From NCBI GenBank assembly GCA_910585245.1, contig CAJUCO010000003.1, positions 1 through 64,000 on the forward strand: 64,000 bases of DNA, given 5' to 3'. Positions 32,070 through 41,559 of this stretch are shown piece after piece (the stretch's first letter is position 1; every line of letters begins with the position of its first letter). The stretch is from an uncultured Oscillibacter sp. (GTDB taxonomy: Bacteria > Bacillota > Clostridia > Oscillospirales > Oscillospiraceae). The position numbers and the translations under genes are program-made. Below the pieces are notes generated by a model that saw nothing but the letters and a program-made list of their open reading frames with translations, ran no database searches and was not told the origin of the DNA.

Positions 32070-33114
32070 AGCAACAACGGCGGCCGCCCCTCAGGCGGCG
32101 GCGAAAAGCACGAAGCCCCAGGCGGACCTCTCCACCGCCCAGAAGGCGGCGGCGGTCATCATCGCCCTGGGGGCGGAGAAGGCGTCCCTCCTCTATAAGT
32201 ACATGGAGGATGAGGAAGTTGAGCAGCTGACATTGGAAGTGGCTCGCCTGGGGGTGCTGAGCACCCAGCAAACAGAAGATGTCCTCAACGAGTTTTACCA
32301 GCTGTGCCTGACCAACAAGGCCGTTACTGAGGGCGGTTTGGAATACGCCAGAGCCGTCTTGGAAAAGGCCTATGGCGAGCAGGCGGCGGCAGAGCTCCTG
32401 GGCAAGGTGACCAAGAGCCTGAAAAACCGGGAATTTGCCTTTATGGACAAGGCGGACGTCAAGTCCCTCTTCTCCGCCCTGCGCAGCGAGCGGCCCCAGA
32501 CCATCGCCCTGGTCCTTTCCTATGTGGACGCGGACAAGGCGGCGGGAGTGGTGGCCCAGCTGGAGGAGAAAAAGCAGATCCAAGTGGTGGAGAGCATCGC
32601 CAAGCTGGACAGTGTCTCCCCGGCGGCCATCAAGATTGTGGAGGCCGAAATGCACAATCGCTTCTCGAATATTATGACGGATACCAATATCAAAGTGGGC
32701 GGCATAGACTATGTGGCGGATGTCATGAACAACCTGGATCGGACCAGCGAGAAAAATATTTTCGACGGTTTGTCCGACCCGGATCTGGCGGACGAGATTC
32801 GCAAGCGGATGTTCGTCTTCGAGGATATTATCACCATGGACGACCGCTCCGTGCAGCGCTTCGTCCGGGATTGCGACCCGAGAGACCTGGTGCTGGCCCT
32901 CAAGGCCGCCAATGCGGAGGTGGCGAACAAACTCTTCGCCAATATGTCCAGCCGTATGGCACAGAGCATTAAGGACGACCTGGAAATTACCTCCAATGTC
33001 CGAATGAAGGACGTGGAGGAAGCCCAGCAGCGCATAGTCGGTATCATCCGCGGTCTGGAGGAAAAGGGTGAAATCATCATCCTGAAGGGCGGAAAGGACG
33101 ATATCATTGCCTAG
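32062..33114 (+). CDS. fliG: Flagellar motor switch protein FliG
   Basis: This is a 350-residue rotor protein. It has an Ala-rich N-terminal extension of about 25 residues, the FliF-binding N domain, 'SERPQTIALVLSY' (EHPQ-type motif) near 150 and the C-terminal torque domain with 'IRKRMFVFEDI' and 'DPRDLVLALKAA'. It overlaps both neighbours by eight bases. Confidence 0.96.
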   Translation: MPEATTAAAPQAAAKSTKPQADLSTAQKAAAVIIALGAEKASLLYKYMEDEEVEQLTLEVARLGVLSTQQTEDVLNEFYQLCLTNKAVTEGGLEYARAVLEKAYGEQAAAELLGKVTKSLKNREFAFMDKADVKSLFSALRSERPQTIALVLSYVDADKAAGVVAQLEEKKQIQVVESIAKLDSVSPAAIKIVEAEMHNRFSNIMTDTNIKVGGIDYVADVMNNLDRTSEKNIFDGLSDPDLADEIRKRMFVFEDIITMDDRSVQRFVRDCDPRDLVLALKAANAEVANKLFANMSSRMAQSIKDDLEITSNVRMKDVEEAQQRIVGIIRGLEEKGEIIILKGGKDDIIA

Positions 33115-34018
33115 TATTTGGAAATCCATTATGCGCCCCAAGGCCGAGCCCTATCGCTTCCCCAAGGCGGAGGAGCTGGTTTTAGAGGAGGAGGTTCCCG
33201 ATGAGCCCCCTCCACCGCCCCCTTCCGAGGAAGAGGAGGAGTTGAGCGCGGCGGCCTTGCAGGTGGAGGAGGAGATCCCTCCCGCGCCGGAACCGGAACC
33301 GGAGCCGGAACCCAAGCCGGACCCGGTGAGTTACGCTCAGATTCAAGCGGAGCAGATTATCGCAGATGCCCACCGCCGGGCGGAGGCCATTTTGGACCAG
33401 GCCCGGCTGGAAGCGGAACTCAAGGCCCAGGAGCTGTTTGAAACTTCCCGCCAGAGCGGTCTGGAGACCGGACGGGCGGAGGGCCTTGCCCAAGGAGCCA
33501 CCCAGGCGCTGCAAGAGGGCCAGCGGGCTCAGCAGCGGCAGGCGGAGGAACTGGCGGAGGACTTCGACCGCTTTTTGGAGCGGGCCGGAGCCGCCCTGGA
33601 CCGGCAGCTGGACGAGAATGTGGATGATCTCCGGGACCTGGCCATCGCCATTGCGGAGAAAGTGGTCTCCGTCAGTCTTAAAAGCAGCAGCGAGGTCATC
33701 TGCCGGATGATTCAAACCGCCATTGACAAACGCAAGCGCCGTGAATGGGCCCACATCTATATCGCGGAATGCGACGCCAAGCACCTTTCCAAGGTTCCCG
33801 CCTCTTTGATGAACGCCCTCTCGGCGCTTTCGGACCGGGTGCGCATTATTCCCATGGCGGACGACGAGGCGGGCACCTGTATCATTGAAACCCCCGATGA
33901 AATTGTGGACGCCAGCGCGGCCACCCAGATGAACAACATTCGGACGCTGCTATCCGACGCCGGACCCGTGGAGGAGGGCGTCAACTTCAGCAACCTGAAT
34001 TTCAGCGGCGGCGTGTAG
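33107..34018 (+). CDS. fliH: Flagellar assembly protein FliH
   Basis: The 303-residue protein is the stator of the FliI export ATPase. The start TTG at 33107 has AAAGGA 8 bases upstream and gives the FliH-like 'SIWKSIMRPKAEPYRFPK'; an ATG at 33131 is the alternative. A proline/glutamate stretch lies at about 35-75. A long helix with 'SGLETGRAEGLAQG' repeats and a C-terminal FliI-binding domain follow. Confidence 0.9.
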   Translation: MPSIWKSIMRPKAEPYRFPKAEELVLEEEVPDEPPPPPPSEEEEELSAAALQVEEEIPPAPEPEPEPEPKPDPVSYAQIQAEQIIADAHRRAEAILDQARLEAELKAQELFETSRQSGLETGRAEGLAQGATQALQEGQRAQQRQAEELAEDFDRFLERAGAALDRQLDENVDDLRDLAIAIAEKVVSVSLKSSSEVICRMIQTAIDKRKRREWAHIYIAECDAKHLSKVPASLMNALSALSDRVRIIPMADDEAGTCIIETPDEIVDASAATQMNNIRTLLSDAGPVEEGVNFSNLNFSGGV

Positions 34019-34030
34019 TAAGGAGAAGCT

Positions 34031-35332
34031 ATGTTCCGGCAGATGATCCGTCAGGTTTATGGCGCGGAAACCTACAGCCTGACCGGGAAAATTGAGAATA
34101 TTGTCGGAATGTCCATTGAGGCCAGCGGCGGCCGCGCGGCCGTGGGCGACATCTGCCGGATTTACAACGGCGACTCCGGCGGGCAGGTCACCGCAGAGGT
34201 GGTGGGCTTTAAAAACGACCACATCCTTCTGATGCCCTACTCCGACATGGCGGGCATCTCGGCGGGCAACTTCGTGCGAAACACCGGACGGCAGTTGACG
34301 CTGCGGGTGGGGGAGTTTCTTCGGGGCCGTATCATCAACGCCATGGGCCAGCCCATTGACGGGAAAGCCCCCTTTGAGGGGGGGGACGCCTACTGTGTGG
34401 GCGGTTCCTATATCAATCCCCTTCGCCGCCCCCCCATCCGGGAGCGGATGGAGTTTGGAGTCAAAGCCATCGACGGCATGATTACCATTGGAAAAGGACA
34501 GCGCATTGGCATTTTCGCGGGCTCCGGCGTGGGCAAGTCCACGCTGATGGGTATGATCGCGAAAAATGTCAAAGCGGATATCAACGTCATCGCCCTGGTG
34601 GGGGAACGGGGCCGGGAAGTTCTGGAGTTTGTCCAGAAGGACCTGGGCGAGGAGGGAATGCGCCGCTCTATTCTGGTGGTGGCCACCTCCGACCAGCCCG
34701 CCATGCTGCGGATGAAATGCCCCAGCGTGGCCACGGGCATCGCGGAGTACTTCCGGGATCAGGGTTACGATGTGCTTCTCATGATGGACTCCCTGACCCG
34801 GTTCGCCATGGCTCAGCGGGAGATCGGTCTGGCCATTGGCGAGCCGCCGGTGAGCCGGGGCTACACCCCCTCTATGTACGCGGAAATGCCCAAGCTCCTG
34901 GAGCGAAGCGGCAATTTTGATAAAGGCTCCATCACCGGCGTGTATACCGTGCTGGTGGAGGGCGACGACACCAACGAACCCATTGCGGACACCGTCCGGG
35001 GTATTCTGGACGGACACATTGTCCTCTCCCGGCAGTTGGCCAACAGCAACCACTACCCGGCCATCGACGTCTCCGCCAGCATCTCCCGTCTTATGGTGGA
35101 GATTGTCTCCCAGGAACACCGGCAACTGGCCTCCCGCCTGCGGGATATTCTCAGCACCTATGAGAAGAACCAGGACCTGGTGGCCATCGGCGCCTACAAG
35201 CCGGGGACCAACCGAAATCTGGACTACGCCCTTTCCAAGATCGAGGCGGTGAACGGATTTTTGACCCAGGACATTGACGAGTCGTTCAGCTATGACCAGT
35301 GCATGGAAAAGCTGAAACAGATATTGAACTGA
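34031..35332 (+). CDS. fliI: Flagellum-specific export ATPase FliI
   Basis: The 433-residue F1-beta-like ATPase energises the type III export apparatus. Walker A is 'GSGVGKST' near residue 163, and Walker B is in 'VLLMMDSLTRFA' near 248. 'GEPPVSRGYTPSMYAEMPKLLERSG' (two parts) is the family motif. AAGGAG precedes the ATG. Confidence 0.96.
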   Translation: MFRQMIRQVYGAETYSLTGKIENIVGMSIEASGGRAAVGDICRIYNGDSGGQVTAEVVGFKNDHILLMPYSDMAGISAGNFVRNTGRQLTLRVGEFLRGRIINAMGQPIDGKAPFEGGDAYCVGGSYINPLRRPPIRERMEFGVKAIDGMITIGKGQRIGIFAGSGVGKSTLMGMIAKNVKADINVIALVGERGREVLEFVQKDLGEEGMRRSILVVATSDQPAMLRMKCPSVATGIAEYFRDQGYDVLLMMDSLTRFAMAQREIGLAIGEPPVSRGYTPSMYAEMPKLLERSGNFDKGSITGVYTVLVEGDDTNEPIADTVRGILDGHIVLSRQLANSNHYPAIDVSASISRLMVEIVSQEHRQLASRLRDILSTYEKNQDLVAIGAYKPGTNRNLDYALSKIEAVNGFLTQDIDESFSYDQCMEKLKQILN

Positions 35333-35346
35333 AGGAGAACCGCTCC

Positions 35347-35793
35347 GTGAAGAAATTCAAATTCGCTTTGGATACCGTGCTCTCTTACAAGCAGCAGGTC
35401 CTGGGGGTGCTCCAGGGGGAGCACGCGGAGGCCGTGGCACGTGTCCGGGCCCAAGAGGAGCTGCTGGAAAAACTCTGGCGGGAGTACCGGGACTGTAACG
35501 AGGATTACCGGGACCGGGCCCTGGAGGGGATGCCCGTCACGGAGGCGCTGATGTATCAAAGCGCCCTCCGGGCTGCGGAATTGGAGATCCAGCGGGAGAC
35601 GAAACACCTGGAGGAGCTGGAGGCTGAGGCGGAAAAACGCCGGGAGGCCATGGTGGAGGCAAAGAAGGAAACCTCCTCCATCGAAAAGCTGAAGGAGAAG
35701 AAGCTGGAGGCCTATCACAAGGAAGAGGCCAAGAGCGAGGAACTCTTCATAGAGGAGTTCGTCAGCTCCACCAGAGCCCACGCGGCCTCGTGA
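35347..35793 (+). CDS. fliJ: Flagellar export protein FliJ
   Basis: The 148-residue protein is almost entirely coiled coil, as in FliJ, which sits in the FliI hexamer like the gamma subunit of ATP synthase. It starts at GTG 35347, with AAGGAG nine bases upstream, giving 'MKKFKFALDTVLSYKQQ', the typical FliJ N-terminus. A longer frame from 35299 overlaps fliI and is rejected. Confidence 0.88.
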   Translation: MKKFKFALDTVLSYKQQVLGVLQGEHAEAVARVRAQEELLEKLWREYRDCNEDYRDRALEGMPVTEALMYQSALRAAELEIQRETKHLEELEAEAEKRREAMVEAKKETSSIEKLKEKKLEAYHKEEAKSEELFIEEFVSSTRAHAAS

Positions 35794-35912
35794 GCGGTCG
35801 CCTGCCAAAAGGCGGCGCGGAATGCAAAAGGGCTGTGGTAAAAGGGTTCCTCACGGCGGGTATACGCCGTTTGGAAATAGATACAAGCGAAATGAGGAGG
35901 TGAAATGAGCGT

Positions 35913-37034
35913 ATGGAACAGTTGATCAACACCATGTTGGCAAACACCCAGCTTCCCCAGATGACCCCGGCGGCGAAGAAGGGAGAATCCGCCCAGAAGG
36001 ATGGCTTCCAGAAGCTGCTGGAGCAAAAGCAAAGCGTGGACGCCCCCCAGAATCCCCAGCAGGAGAAGACCGAAGGGACCCAGAATCCCCAGGACACGCA
36101 AAAGCCCCAGGAGACCGAGGAGTCCCAGCCGGTTCAAACCGCCCCCAAGGACGGCGGCAAGGAGCTGGAGGAACAGATGGCCCTGGCGGCCATGGCGATG
36201 CTGCAAACGACGGTGGTGCCTGTGGAGCAGGTGATGACGCCGGAGGTGCAAGCGGAGGCCGTGGTGGACGAGGTTGCCCCTTTGGTGGCGGAGACCGTGC
36301 TGACGCCGGAGACCCGGAGCTTTGCCCCGGAGACGGAGGAACAGACCCTTGAGGTTCCCCTGGAAAGCGGCGAGACTACGGTTGCGGACCAAAACGCGGC
36401 GCAGGCGCTTCCCCAGACCATTCAGGCTCCGGAGGCCGCCCAGGAGGCGGAGGGCCGGACTGTGGAGGTCAAGGTGGAAACCGGCGAGGCCGGTCCCCAG
36501 ACCTTGGAGTCCTCCGAGGGTGAGGAGATCCAGGAGTCCCCGGGCGGAGAGGTGGAAACCCCCGTCTTTGAGGACGTGAAAGCGGTTCCCGTGAAGGTGG
36601 GCGAGGCCCCCAAGACCGAGGAAGCCAACGAACCCATGGAAAAGCAGATTGGCCCCAAGGTGACGGAAGCCCTTCGAAACGGCGAGACCCGGGTGGAACT
36701 CCAGCTGACTCCGGAGAACCTGGGCAAGGTCACCGTGGAGATGACCTGGAGCCAGGACGGCGGTTTGGTGGTGCAGCTGCACGCGGAAAACCGCGAGACC
36801 CAGAACCTGCTCTCCAAGAATACCATGGGACTGGAGGCGCTGCTTGGCCGGGAGGTCCAGCAGGAGGTCCGGGTGGAAGTCCCCCGCCAGGAGGAGAGCC
36901 AGCGTCAGGACCTTTACGAGCAGCAACAGCAGCAGCACCGGCAGCGCCAGCAGGAGCGCCGCCAGCAGCGGGAGAGCGGCGAGGATTTCCTCCAGCAGCT
37001 CCGGCTGGGCCTGATTCCCCTGGATGGGGAATGA
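35913..37034 (+). CDS. fliK: Flagellar hook-length control protein FliK
   Basis: This is a 373-residue protein. The first 230 residues are Gln/Glu/Pro-rich and probably disordered, as expected for the molecular ruler. The C-terminal FLG-Hook domain has 'RVELQLTPENLGKVTVEMTW' near 255-275. A glutamine run and an Arg/Gln segment (about 330-350) are unusual. GAGGAGGTGA precedes the start. Confidence 0.88.
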   Translation: MEQLINTMLANTQLPQMTPAAKKGESAQKDGFQKLLEQKQSVDAPQNPQQEKTEGTQNPQDTQKPQETEESQPVQTAPKDGGKELEEQMALAAMAMLQTTVVPVEQVMTPEVQAEAVVDEVAPLVAETVLTPETRSFAPETEEQTLEVPLESGETTVADQNAAQALPQTIQAPEAAQEAEGRTVEVKVETGEAGPQTLESSEGEEIQESPGGEVETPVFEDVKAVPVKVGEAPKTEEANEPMEKQIGPKVTEALRNGETRVELQLTPENLGKVTVEMTWSQDGGLVVQLHAENRETQNLLSKNTMGLEALLGREVQQEVRVEVPRQEESQRQDLYEQQQQQHRQRQQERRQQRESGEDFLQQLRLGLIPLDGE

Positions 37035-37062
37035 GAGTTTATGACGGAAAGGAAGTGAGTGC

Positions 37063-37758
37063 GTGAGCGATTTAATGAACGATATCAGCGGTCTGTATGG
37101 AACCCATAAAACCCCCGGCGGCAAAGAAGTTACCATTTCCCAAAAGGGCAGCAACATGGACCTGGACATGACGGACTTCATCACCTTGATGATTACCCAA
37201 TTGACCAGCCAAGGCATTGACGACACCATGGATACCTCTGAAATGCTGAACCAGATGGTGCAGATGCAAATGATCACTTCCATGGTCAACATGACCGACG
37301 CGGTGACCACAAATTACGCCGCTTCTCTGGTGGGCAAGTTTGTCACCGTGGGCAAACTGGGCGATGACGGAAAGCTCCAGGAAATCTACGGCGAAGTGAC
37401 CGGAACCGGAACCATGGATGGACAGCAGGTAATTTTCATCGACAATGACGAGTACTATTACCTCAGCGATATCATGGCCGTGGGCAAGCTGCCGCCCAAG
37501 AAAGAAGAAGATGATGATAAGACGGAAGGTTCCGGAGGGACCGAGGGCTCTGGCGGGACGGAAGGTTCCGGAGGAACCGAGGGCTCCGGCGGGACGGAAG
37601 GTTCCGGAGGAACCGAGGGCTCCGGCGGGACAGAGGGTTCCGGAGGGACAGAGGGCTCCGGCGGAACGGAAGGTACTGGAAGTACCGAAGGCTCCGGCGG
37701 GACGGAGAACTCCGAGTACGGCGGAGAAAACGGAGCGCCCACAAACAGCGAAGGCTGA
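37063..37758 (+). CDS. flgD: Flagellar hook capping protein FlgD with repetitive Gly-rich tail
   Basis: This is a 231-residue protein starting at GTG. Residues 25-85 are the FlgD N-terminal domain ('MDLDMTDFITLMITQLTSQG', 'MVNMTDAV'), and residues 90-145 are a short TTHB/Tudor-like part. Residues 155-220 are 11 copies of the hexapeptide EGSGGT or close variants (37525-37722). Such a tail is not part of normal FlgD and must be flexible. Confidence 0.9.
   Translation: MSDLMNDISGLYGTHKTPGGKEVTISQKGSNMDLDMTDFITLMITQLTSQGIDDTMDTSEMLNQMVQMQMITSMVNMTDAVTTNYAASLVGKFVTVGKLGDDGKLQEIYGEVTGTGTMDGQQVIFIDNDEYYYLSDIMAVGKLPPKKEEDDDKTEGSGGTEGSGGTEGSGGTEGSGGTEGSGGTEGSGGTEGSGGTEGSGGTEGTGSTEGSGGTENSEYGGENGAPTNSEG
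37525..37722 (+). repeat. Tandem 18-bp repeats coding for EGSGGT
   Basis: Eleven 18-bp units alternate in synonymous codons, giving a higher-order period of about 36 bp. This indicates recent slippage or unequal exchange within flgD. Confidence 0.85.
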
Positions 37759-37770
37759 GGTGATTTCCAA

Positions 37771-38139
37771 GTGATTGAACGCGTAGCGAGAAAAGGCCAA
37801 ATCCAGCAAATACCGGACGCAGGGAAGCGGACGGCGACTGGCGGCTTCGCCATGGCGTTACAGGCGGAGCTGGCAAGAGCCGGACAGGAAGTCCAATTCT
37901 CCAAGCACGCCATCACCCGGGCCGAGGAACGGGGCATTGAGATCACTCCGGACCTCATCGACCAGATCAAGGGCAGTATGGTGCGGGCCCAGGCCAAGGG
38001 TGCGACAAACATCCTGGCTATGGACACCGAAAAGGCTTTTATCATCAATGTCCCCCATGGAAAAGTGATCACGGCGATCACCCAGGACGAGATGAGAGAC
38101 AGCGTGTTTACCAACATCGACGGCGCCGTGTTCCTGTAA
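37771..38139 (+). CDS. TIGR02530-family flagellar operon protein
   Basis: This 122-residue protein starts at GTG with AGGTGA upstream. 'FSKHAITRAEERGIEIT', 'AKGATNILAMDTEKAFIINVPHGKVIT' (two parts) and 'VFTNIDGAVFL' match the small protein conserved between flgD and flgE in Firmicutes. The role is not well defined. Confidence 0.9.
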   Translation: MIERVARKGQIQQIPDAGKRTATGGFAMALQAELARAGQEVQFSKHAITRAEERGIEITPDLIDQIKGSMVRAQAKGATNILAMDTEKAFIINVPHGKVITAITQDEMRDSVFTNIDGAVFL

Positions 38140-38173
38140 GCGAAATGGCAGGACCGGATATTCGGAGGTCATC

Positions 38174-38198
38174 GGGTCCCGTCCGACTGACGGGGCCC
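38174..38198 (+). promoter_or_regulatory. GC-rich intercistronic hairpin before flgE
   Basis: GGGTCCCGTC and GACGGGGCCC pair over ten bases (one G-T) with a five-base loop. Confidence 0.45.
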
Positions 38199-38236
38199 GG
38201 GCGGCGCCAAGGATTCGAAAGGAGTTCAATTTCCCT

Positions 38237-39466
38237 ATGACCGGATCAATGTACGCGTCTGTGGCGGGCCTGAAGGCCCATATGCAGAAACTCACCGTAA
38301 TCGGCAACAACGTGGCCAACGTCAATACCCAAGGCTACAAAAAGCAAAGAACCGTCTTCCGAGACAGTCTCTATAGTATGTATTCCGCCGGGTCCAACGG
38401 CTCCGCCAGCGTGGGCGGCATGAACCCCTCTCAGTTGGGCTACGGCTCCCTGATTGGAAGCATTGACTTGAATATGTCCTCTTCCAGCTATAACCCCGGA
38501 AACCCCATGGACTGCGCTCTGGTTGGCGACGGGTTCTTCCTGGTGGGAAGCAAGGACGTGGAGGACAGCGTCAACCCCATGGACTACGACGAAAACACCT
38601 TTAAGGCGGAAAACCTGAAATCCCTGAACCTCACCCGGGTGGGCGACTTCTCCTTCAAAGGCGATAACTACCTGACGGACGCCAAGGGTAACATTGTCTA
38701 CGGCTTCCTGGCCACCAGCGAAGTTGAGCAGGTTCCCGGCCCCAACGGTTCTCTCATCACCCGGCAAAAGATCAGCGACCAGCTGGTGCCCATCCGCCTG
38801 CCCCGCTGGGACGAGGACCATGTGATCAAATATCCCCGGACCGACGTGGATGTCACCTATACCAATGGACAGATCACCGGCGGTACGGTAGTAACGGAAG
38901 CCAACGCCCCGGCGGAGCGTCTGGTGGATGACCGGCCTATCTTCAATGTAGGGGAAAACGCGGGGGATGACGCGCCTGCGGCCTCGGAGGAGTACGCCTT
39001 TGCCCAGCTGGACTCCATCAGCATTGACGCGGGAACGGGATGTATCAGCGGAGTCAGCAAAGCCGACGGCAGCCAGGTGGTCATTGGATACCTGGCCATC
39101 GGAAGCGTCACGAACCCCAACGGCGTAACCCATATCGGAAGCTCCTACTACCGCGCGCAGGAGGGCGCAGGCGCGCTGAATATCTCCATGCTGGGCGGCG
39201 CGCAGGAGGAAGTGGGCATTGAGCACATCGGCGCGTCCCGCCTGCCGGCTCCGGAGGGCGACGACGAGGGTCCGGACTATATCCCGGGCACCGACGTGGT
39301 GGGCACCTCCACCGAGATGATGGTGGGCTTCCTGGAAGGTCCCAACGTGGACCTGGCGGAGGAGATCGCCGAGCTCATCACCACCCAAAGAGGCTATCAG
39401 GCCAATACCCGCATCATCACCGTCACCGACTCCATGCTGGAAGAGCTGGTCAACATGAAGCGCTGA
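38237..39466 (+). CDS. flgE: Flagellar hook protein FlgE
   Basis: The 409-residue hook subunit has the N-terminal rod/hook motif 'LTVIGNNVANVNTQGYKKQR' near 20-40. The FlgE-type D1 motif is 'NPMDCALVGDGFFLV'. The C-terminal 'GPNVDLAEEIAELITTQRGY' and 'TRIITVTDSMLEELVNMKR' are typical. GAAAGGAG lies upstream. Confidence 0.95.
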   Translation: MTGSMYASVAGLKAHMQKLTVIGNNVANVNTQGYKKQRTVFRDSLYSMYSAGSNGSASVGGMNPSQLGYGSLIGSIDLNMSSSSYNPGNPMDCALVGDGFFLVGSKDVEDSVNPMDYDENTFKAENLKSLNLTRVGDFSFKGDNYLTDAKGNIVYGFLATSEVEQVPGPNGSLITRQKISDQLVPIRLPRWDEDHVIKYPRTDVDVTYTNGQITGGTVVTEANAPAERLVDDRPIFNVGENAGDDAPAASEEYAFAQLDSISIDAGTGCISGVSKADGSQVVIGYLAIGSVTNPNGVTHIGSSYYRAQEGAGALNISMLGGAQEEVGIEHIGASRLPAPEGDDEGPDYIPGTDVVGTSTEMMVGFLEGPNVDLAEEIAELITTQRGYQANTRIITVTDSMLEELVNMKR

Positions 39467-39507
39467 TAAGACGGAGCGCTCAACAAACTGCTGAAAAATA
39501 ACAGTTG

Positions 39508-39534
39508 CCCGCCGGGGCGGAAGGCCCCGGCGGG
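39508..39534 (+). promoter_or_regulatory. GC-rich intercistronic hairpin between flgE and flbD
   Basis: CCCGCCGGGGC and GCCCCGGCGGG are perfect complements with a short loop and no T-run. It may protect or end a fraction of transcripts after the hook gene. Confidence 0.5.
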
Positions 39535-39554
39535 ATCGGAAAGGGCGGCCTATC

Positions 39555-39770
39555 ATGATCCTTTTGACGAAGAGAAACCACGACAAGTTCCTGGTGAACC
39601 ACTTGCAGATTGAACACATCGAGTGCATCCCCGAATCTAAGATCACCATGATGAATCACGACTACTACCTGGTCCGTGAGAGCGTGGAGGAGATCATCCA
39701 TAAAATTGCGGAATACAACGCCAAGGTTCAAGATATCCACCGCGAAATCGCGGTATCGGACAAGCGTTGA
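39555..39770 (+). CDS. flbD: FlbD-family flagellar protein
   Basis: The 71-residue protein with 'MILLTKRNHDKFLVNHLQIE' and 'VRESVEEIIHKI' matches the small FlbD/SwrD family found between flgE and motA. In Bacillus, SwrD raises motor torque. Confidence 0.92.
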   Translation: MILLTKRNHDKFLVNHLQIEHIECIPESKITMMNHDYYLVRESVEEIIHKIAEYNAKVQDIHREIAVSDKR

Positions 39771-39834
39771 TCGAATATAGATCAAATTCACAGGCCGGGA
39801 ACTGACCTCCGGCCGAGGGAGCGAGGCATTCTTC

Positions 39835-40686
39835 ATGAACATAAACTATATCATCGGCATCGCTGGCGCGTTCGGCGTGTTCCTGCTGGGTTGCGTTTTG
39901 GGTATCAACATCGGCCCCAGCGCGGCGGGGAAGCAAATGTTTGACTTTAACCCGGGGAACCTCTGGAACTTTTTCGACGCGGCCTCCATCTTCATCACCA
40001 TCGGGTGTACGCTCTTCATCGTGGCGGCCAGCTTCCCGGGGCCTATGCTCAAGGCCATGCCCAAGCACTTCAAGATCATTCTGAACAACAAGTTGTTCGA
40101 CCCCAAGGGCTACATTGAGCAGCTGGTGGAACTGGCCCAGATCGCCCGGAAGAACGGCCTTTTGTCCCTGGAAGAGAAGGCCAACGAGCAGTCCGACCCC
40201 TTCTTTAAGCAGGCTATTATGCTCATCGTGGACGCCAACGACCAAGATAAGGTCCGGGGTATTTTGGAAAACGACATCGAGTGTATGTCCGCCCGGCATG
40301 AGGACGCCGCAGCTTTGTATGATAAAGCCTCCAGCGTGGCCCCGGCCTTCGGCATGGTGGGTACGCTGGTGGGCCTGATCAATATGTTGAAATCCATGAA
40401 CCTCTCCGGCGACGGCGGAGCGGATTCCCTGGGTACCAGCATGGGCACCGCGCTGATCACCACCTTGTACGGATGCCTGCTGGCCCACATGGTCTTCGGC
40501 CCCATTGCCCAGCTCCTCCGGGGGCGGGACAGCGAGGAGGTCCTTTGCAAGCAGATCATCGTGGAGGGCGTCATGGCCATTCAGGCCGGCGAGAACCCTA
40601 AGTCCCTGCGGGAGCGGCTCCTGACCTATATGTCCCAGAAGCAGCGCGAGATGGGCGGCGAAGCCGGCGGCGAGGCGAAGGGATGA
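39835..40686 (+). CDS. motA: Motor stator protein MotA
   Basis: The 283-residue protein has four membrane segments (about 3-22, 35-55, 160-180 and 195-215), the cytoplasmic loop with 'GLLSLEEKAN', and 'APAFGMVGTLVGLINML' of the family. With MotB it forms the proton or sodium channel that drives rotation. Confidence 0.95.
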   Translation: MNINYIIGIAGAFGVFLLGCVLGINIGPSAAGKQMFDFNPGNLWNFFDAASIFITIGCTLFIVAASFPGPMLKAMPKHFKIILNNKLFDPKGYIEQLVELAQIARKNGLLSLEEKANEQSDPFFKQAIMLIVDANDQDKVRGILENDIECMSARHEDAAALYDKASSVAPAFGMVGTLVGLINMLKSMNLSGDGGADSLGTSMGTALITTLYGCLLAHMVFGPIAQLLRGRDSEEVLCKQIIVEGVMAIQAGENPKSLRERLLTYMSQKQREMGGEAGGEAKG

Positions 40687-40718
40687 CCCCGGTTTTCGGA
40701 AAGGAAAGGTGAGCGGCA

Positions 40719-41507
40719 ATGGCTCTTAAGAAAAAAAGCAGCGGAGGCGGCGGCGCCAACTGGATGGACACCTATGGCGACATGGTGACGTTGCTCCTTT
40801 GTTTCTTCGTGCTGCTGTACTCCATGTCCACCATCAGCGAGGACAACTGGAAAGCCATCGTCCAGAGCTTCAACCCCAACGCCATCCCGGACCCCATGCC
40901 CACCATTGAGGGGACCCCGGGTCCCAGCGCCGACGACGGCGAGCAGGGCGTGGCGCCCACGATGGAAGAGCTCCAGGAGGAAGTGGACCAGGATATGCAG
41001 TCTTTGATGGAGGCTATCCAGGAGTTTGTCCAGCAGCAGAATTTGCAGGACGCCATGACGGTAAGCCAGGACGGCGGAAAGATCTTCATCACCTTCAGCC
41101 AGTCCGTCTTCTTTTCGGGGGACAGCTCCGTGATTTTGAAAGAGGCCTACCCGGTACTGGACGGCGTCAGTGAGATGCTCAGCAGCGTGGCCAGTTCTCT
41201 GGATGAGGTTCGAATTCAGGGCCACACGGCCCGGGCGGGCTCGGGGCCCAACGGCGTCATCAAGGACCGGACCCTGGCCAGCGAGCGGGCCACCAACGTG
41301 GTGATTTACATTCAACAGCACAGCGACGTGCCGCCCAGCTGCCTGGTCAGCGAGGGCTTTGGCGAGTGGCGGCCTGTGGCGGCCAACGCCACCGCAGAGG
41401 ACCGGGCGAAAAACCGCCGGGTGGAAATGATTATCAGCGGCCGGGATATTGAGGCCGAGATGGCGGAACAAGGCGGCATCCAACAATATATCGTAATGAC
41501 GTCATAA
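40719..41507 (+). CDS. motB: Motor stator protein MotB
   Basis: This is a 262-residue protein. The single span with the essential Asp is 'WMDTYGDMVTLLLCFFVLLY' near residues 13-32. A Pro/Glu-rich linker and a plug region follow, then the OmpA-like peptidoglycan-binding domain ('IQGHTARAG', 'LASERATNVV', 'GEWRPVAANATAEDRAKNRR'). GAAAGG lies upstream. Confidence 0.95.
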   Translation: MALKKKSSGGGGANWMDTYGDMVTLLLCFFVLLYSMSTISEDNWKAIVQSFNPNAIPDPMPTIEGTPGPSADDGEQGVAPTMEELQEEVDQDMQSLMEAIQEFVQQQNLQDAMTVSQDGGKIFITFSQSVFFSGDSSVILKEAYPVLDGVSEMLSSVASSLDEVRIQGHTARAGSGPNGVIKDRTLASERATNVVIYIQQHSDVPPSCLVSEGFGEWRPVAANATAEDRAKNRRVEMIISGRDIEAEMAEQGGIQQYIVMTS

Positions 41508-41559
41508 AGGGCTTACCGGCGGCCTTTGGCCGGAATCCAGGTAGAATAGGGGGGATGAT

